From Ahrensia sp. R2A130 (GTDB lineage: Bacteria; Pseudomonadota; Alphaproteobacteria; Rhizobiales; Rhizobiaceae), in NCBI RefSeq assembly GCF_000179775.1, contig NZ_AEEB01000003.1, forward strand, positions 310,001 to 374,000: 64,000 bases of DNA. Direction: 5' to 3'. Below the pieces are notes generated by a model. It searched no databases and was not told the origin of the DNA. It was given only the letters and a program-made list of their open reading frames with translations. A program made the position numbers and the translations under genes. Shown here piece by piece: positions 62,509 to 64,000 of this stretch. How positions within the stretch are numbered: the stretch's first letter is position 1; each line of letters starts with the position of its first letter.

Positions 62509-63306
62509 ATGACCGCTTTTGCCGAAATTTCATCCACCCAACTTTCCCGCCTCATCGGCCTGCCGGATTGCCCGATTATCGTGGATATCCGTATCGATGA
62601 TGACTTTGCCGAAGACCCGCAGGTGGTGCCGACCGCTGTTCGGTTTGCCCACACCGATACGGCATCGCTCGCTGCTTTTCTCAATGGTCGCCGGTCGGTC
62701 GTCTATTGCCAGAAGGGGCGCAAAATTTCGCAAGGCGTCGCGGCGCTTCTTCGTGCTGAAGGGCTTGAATGTGAAGTGCTGGAAGGCGGTCATTTCGCAT
62801 GGCGTGACGCACCCCTGTCGTTGGTTCCCAACGCTGTAATTCCGTCATCTCCTGATGGCAACGGCACTTTATGGGTGACAAGACACCGCCCTAAAATCGA
62901 CCGCATCGCCTGCCCCTGGCTAATCCGCCGCTTCGTAGATCGTGATGCGCGGTTCCTTTATGTGCCGCCGTCAGATGTCGAATTGGTTGCTGAGAAATTC
63001 GGTGCAACGCCGTTTGACGTAGAGGGTCTTGGCTTCGCCCATGAGGGTGATCGCTGCAGTTTCGATGCGATGCTCGATACATTCGGCCTTCGCACCGAGG
63101 CGTTGGATCGTCTTTCCACTGTCATACGCGCTGCCGATACGGACAGTCACAAGACCTCGCCACAAGCCGCCGGGTTGTTGGCAATGTCGGTGGGGCTGTC
63201 GCGGATGTATCGTGATGATGGTGCACAATTGGATGCCGCCATGCCGCTTTATGATGCGCTTTACCGTTGGGCCCGTGATGGTTTTGACGAAGGCCACACC
63301 TCGTGA
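62509..63306 (+). CDS. ChrB-type chromate resistance protein with rhodanese domain
   Basis: 265 residues from the ATG at 62509. The N-terminal ~95 residues are rhodanese-like with the Cys in RSVVYCQKGRKISQG; the rest is a ChrB C-terminal domain (TRHRPKIDRIACPWLIRRFV, VDRDARFLYVPPSDV, HKTSPQAAGLLAMSVGLS). In chromate resistance loci ChrB is a sensor/regulator or helper of ChrA. It overlaps chrA by 4 bases, so the two are coupled. A 214-base gap separates it from the GPR-like gene. Confidence 0.9.
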   Translation: MTAFAEISSTQLSRLIGLPDCPIIVDIRIDDDFAEDPQVVPTAVRFAHTDTASLAAFLNGRRSVVYCQKGRKISQGVAALLRAEGLECEVLEGGHFAWRDAPLSLVPNAVIPSSPDGNGTLWVTRHRPKIDRIACPWLIRRFVDRDARFLYVPPSDVELVAEKFGATPFDVEGLGFAHEGDRCSFDAMLDTFGLRTEALDRLSTVIRAADTDSHKTSPQAAGLLAMSVGLSRMYRDDGAQLDAAMPLYDALYRWARDGFDEGHTS

Positions 63307-64000
63307 CTGTCCCTACCCTACGCGAGGAATTGCCGGTCTGGGCGAAGATAGGATTTCTGTCCTTTGGTGGCCCCGCAGCCCAAATCGCACTCATGCACCG
63401 CGAGGTGGTGGAACTGCGCGGGTGGATGTCGGAGAAAAGCTATCTGGCCGCCCTCTCTTTTTGCATGTTGTTGCCCGGACCCGAAGCCATGCAGTTGGCA
63501 ACCTATTGCGGCTGGAAAACCAATGGCGTGAAAGGTGGGTTGCTCGCTGGCGGGCTGTTCGTTTTGCCTGGTGCAATCCTTATAGCAGTGCTCGCCTTGC
63601 TTTACGGAGCCTATGGCCAACTGCCATTCACGGCGGCGCTGTTCCTCGGCATCAAGGCTGCCGTTCTGGTGATCGTCATCGAGGCGCTTTTAAGGGTCGC
63701 TAAACGGGCATTGGTGAGCAATTTTCACCGATGGTTGGCGCTTGCTGCATTTATCGCGCTTTTCCTGTTTGGCGCGCCCTACCCGCTTGTCATTGTGGCC
63801 GCCGCGCTTGCGGGCTGGTGGTACGGGCGGAACGATGCGGCGGAACCATCTGTCGAAATTCGTGTGGCCACCAGCGACACGATACGAACGGCTGCGATCT
63901 GGCTGTCGATCTGGCTCATTCCAGTGGCCGCAGTTTCGCTGTTTGCGCCGCAAGTGTTCGGCGATCTGGCGCGCTTTTTCTCATTGCTCGCCACCGTCAC
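63303..64000 (+). CDS. chrA: Chromate transporter ChrA (5' part)
   Basis: Runs off the right edge; 232 full codons are visible from the GTG at 63303. ChrA of the CHR family exports chromate across the inner membrane. Visible signatures: KIGFLSFGGPAAQIALMHRE, YLAALSFCMLLPGPEAMQLA and TYCGWKTNGVKGGLLAGGLF, followed by several membrane helices (FVLPGAILIAVLALLYGAYG, AAVLVIVIEALL). The frame has no stop to the end. It starts inside the chrB stop. Confidence 0.93.
   Translation, partial: MTVPTLREELPVWAKIGFLSFGGPAAQIALMHREVVELRGWMSEKSYLAALSFCMLLPGPEAMQLATYCGWKTNGVKGGLLAGGLFVLPGAILIAVLALLYGAYGQLPFTAALFLGIKAAVLVIVIEALLRVAKRALVSNFHRWLALAAFIALFLFGAPYPLVIVAAALAGWWYGRNDAAEPSVEIRVATSDTIRTAAIWLSIWLIPVAAVSLFAPQVFGDLARFFSLLATV

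Overview
The window reads as a chromosomal segment of an alphaproteobacterium of the order Hyphomicrobiales (Rhizobiales). The grounds are gene order (bamA-lpxD-fabZ-lpxA-lpxI-lpxB next to gltA and gltX; trpDC-moaC-moeA-lexA; dac-tmk-holB-metG-tatD), the use of LpxI, an NDUFA12-type complex I subunit, CtrA-like sites, and a very large coiled-coil protein resembling the growth pole ring (GPR) protein of polar-growing Rhizobiales. This is inference from gene content; no rRNA or tRNA gene was seen. A species cannot be named.

Layout. 1-5650: outer-membrane assembly (bamA 3' part) and lipid A synthesis on the + strand, with short overlaps. 5655-8580: gltA and gltX on the - strand. 8704-10989: comEC. 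10983-17163: a - strand run ppiD-trpD-trpC-moaC-moeA-lexA. 17360-20354: tpiA, secG, pyrG. 20361-21098: a Popeye-like membrane cNMP-fold protein. 21261-28278: cell wall genes (rlpA, D,D-carboxypeptidase), then tmk-holB-metG-tatD-MBL hydrolase. 28275-29090: UPF0489-like gene. 29364-38761: parE, SOUL protein, DEAD-box helicase, M48 protease with TPR, DsbA-like protein, accB-accC, aat. 38765-42524: DUF2155, NDUFA12, PhyH, GNAT and gatB on the - strand.

42679-45551 is the accessory part. It holds a VOC gene, structured non-coding DNA, a GIY-YIG nuclease gene bracketed by two inverted copies of a ~140-bp palindromic repeat, and a low-GC gene ending in a HEPN-type RxxxxH motif. This block lies between gatB and gatA-gatC, and gatA lacks its usual C-terminal tail exactly at the block's edge. 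I consider this the most interesting stretch.

45577-50516: gatA, gatC, UPF0173 hydrolase, ruvX, a small membrane protein and an AidB-like acyl-CoA dehydrogenase. 50631-54711: pyrB, a dihydroorotase homologue without its metal ligands, plsY, dprA. 54714-56707: a TrxR-like ferredoxin reductase, a [2Fe-2S] ferredoxin and an Hpt protein (- strand). 57123-62294: the GPR-like giant protein, divergent from the Hpt gene across a gap with a CtrA-like site. 62509-64000: chrB and the start of chrA.

Functional links: GltX and GatCAB together probably make Gln-tRNA(Gln) (and Asn-tRNA) by transamidation. BamA, the Lpx enzymes, FabZ, RlpA and the carboxypeptidase form an envelope cluster. PyrB, the pseudo-dihydroorotase and PyrG belong to pyrimidine synthesis. 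AccB and AccC are the biotin arm of acetyl-CoA carboxylase.
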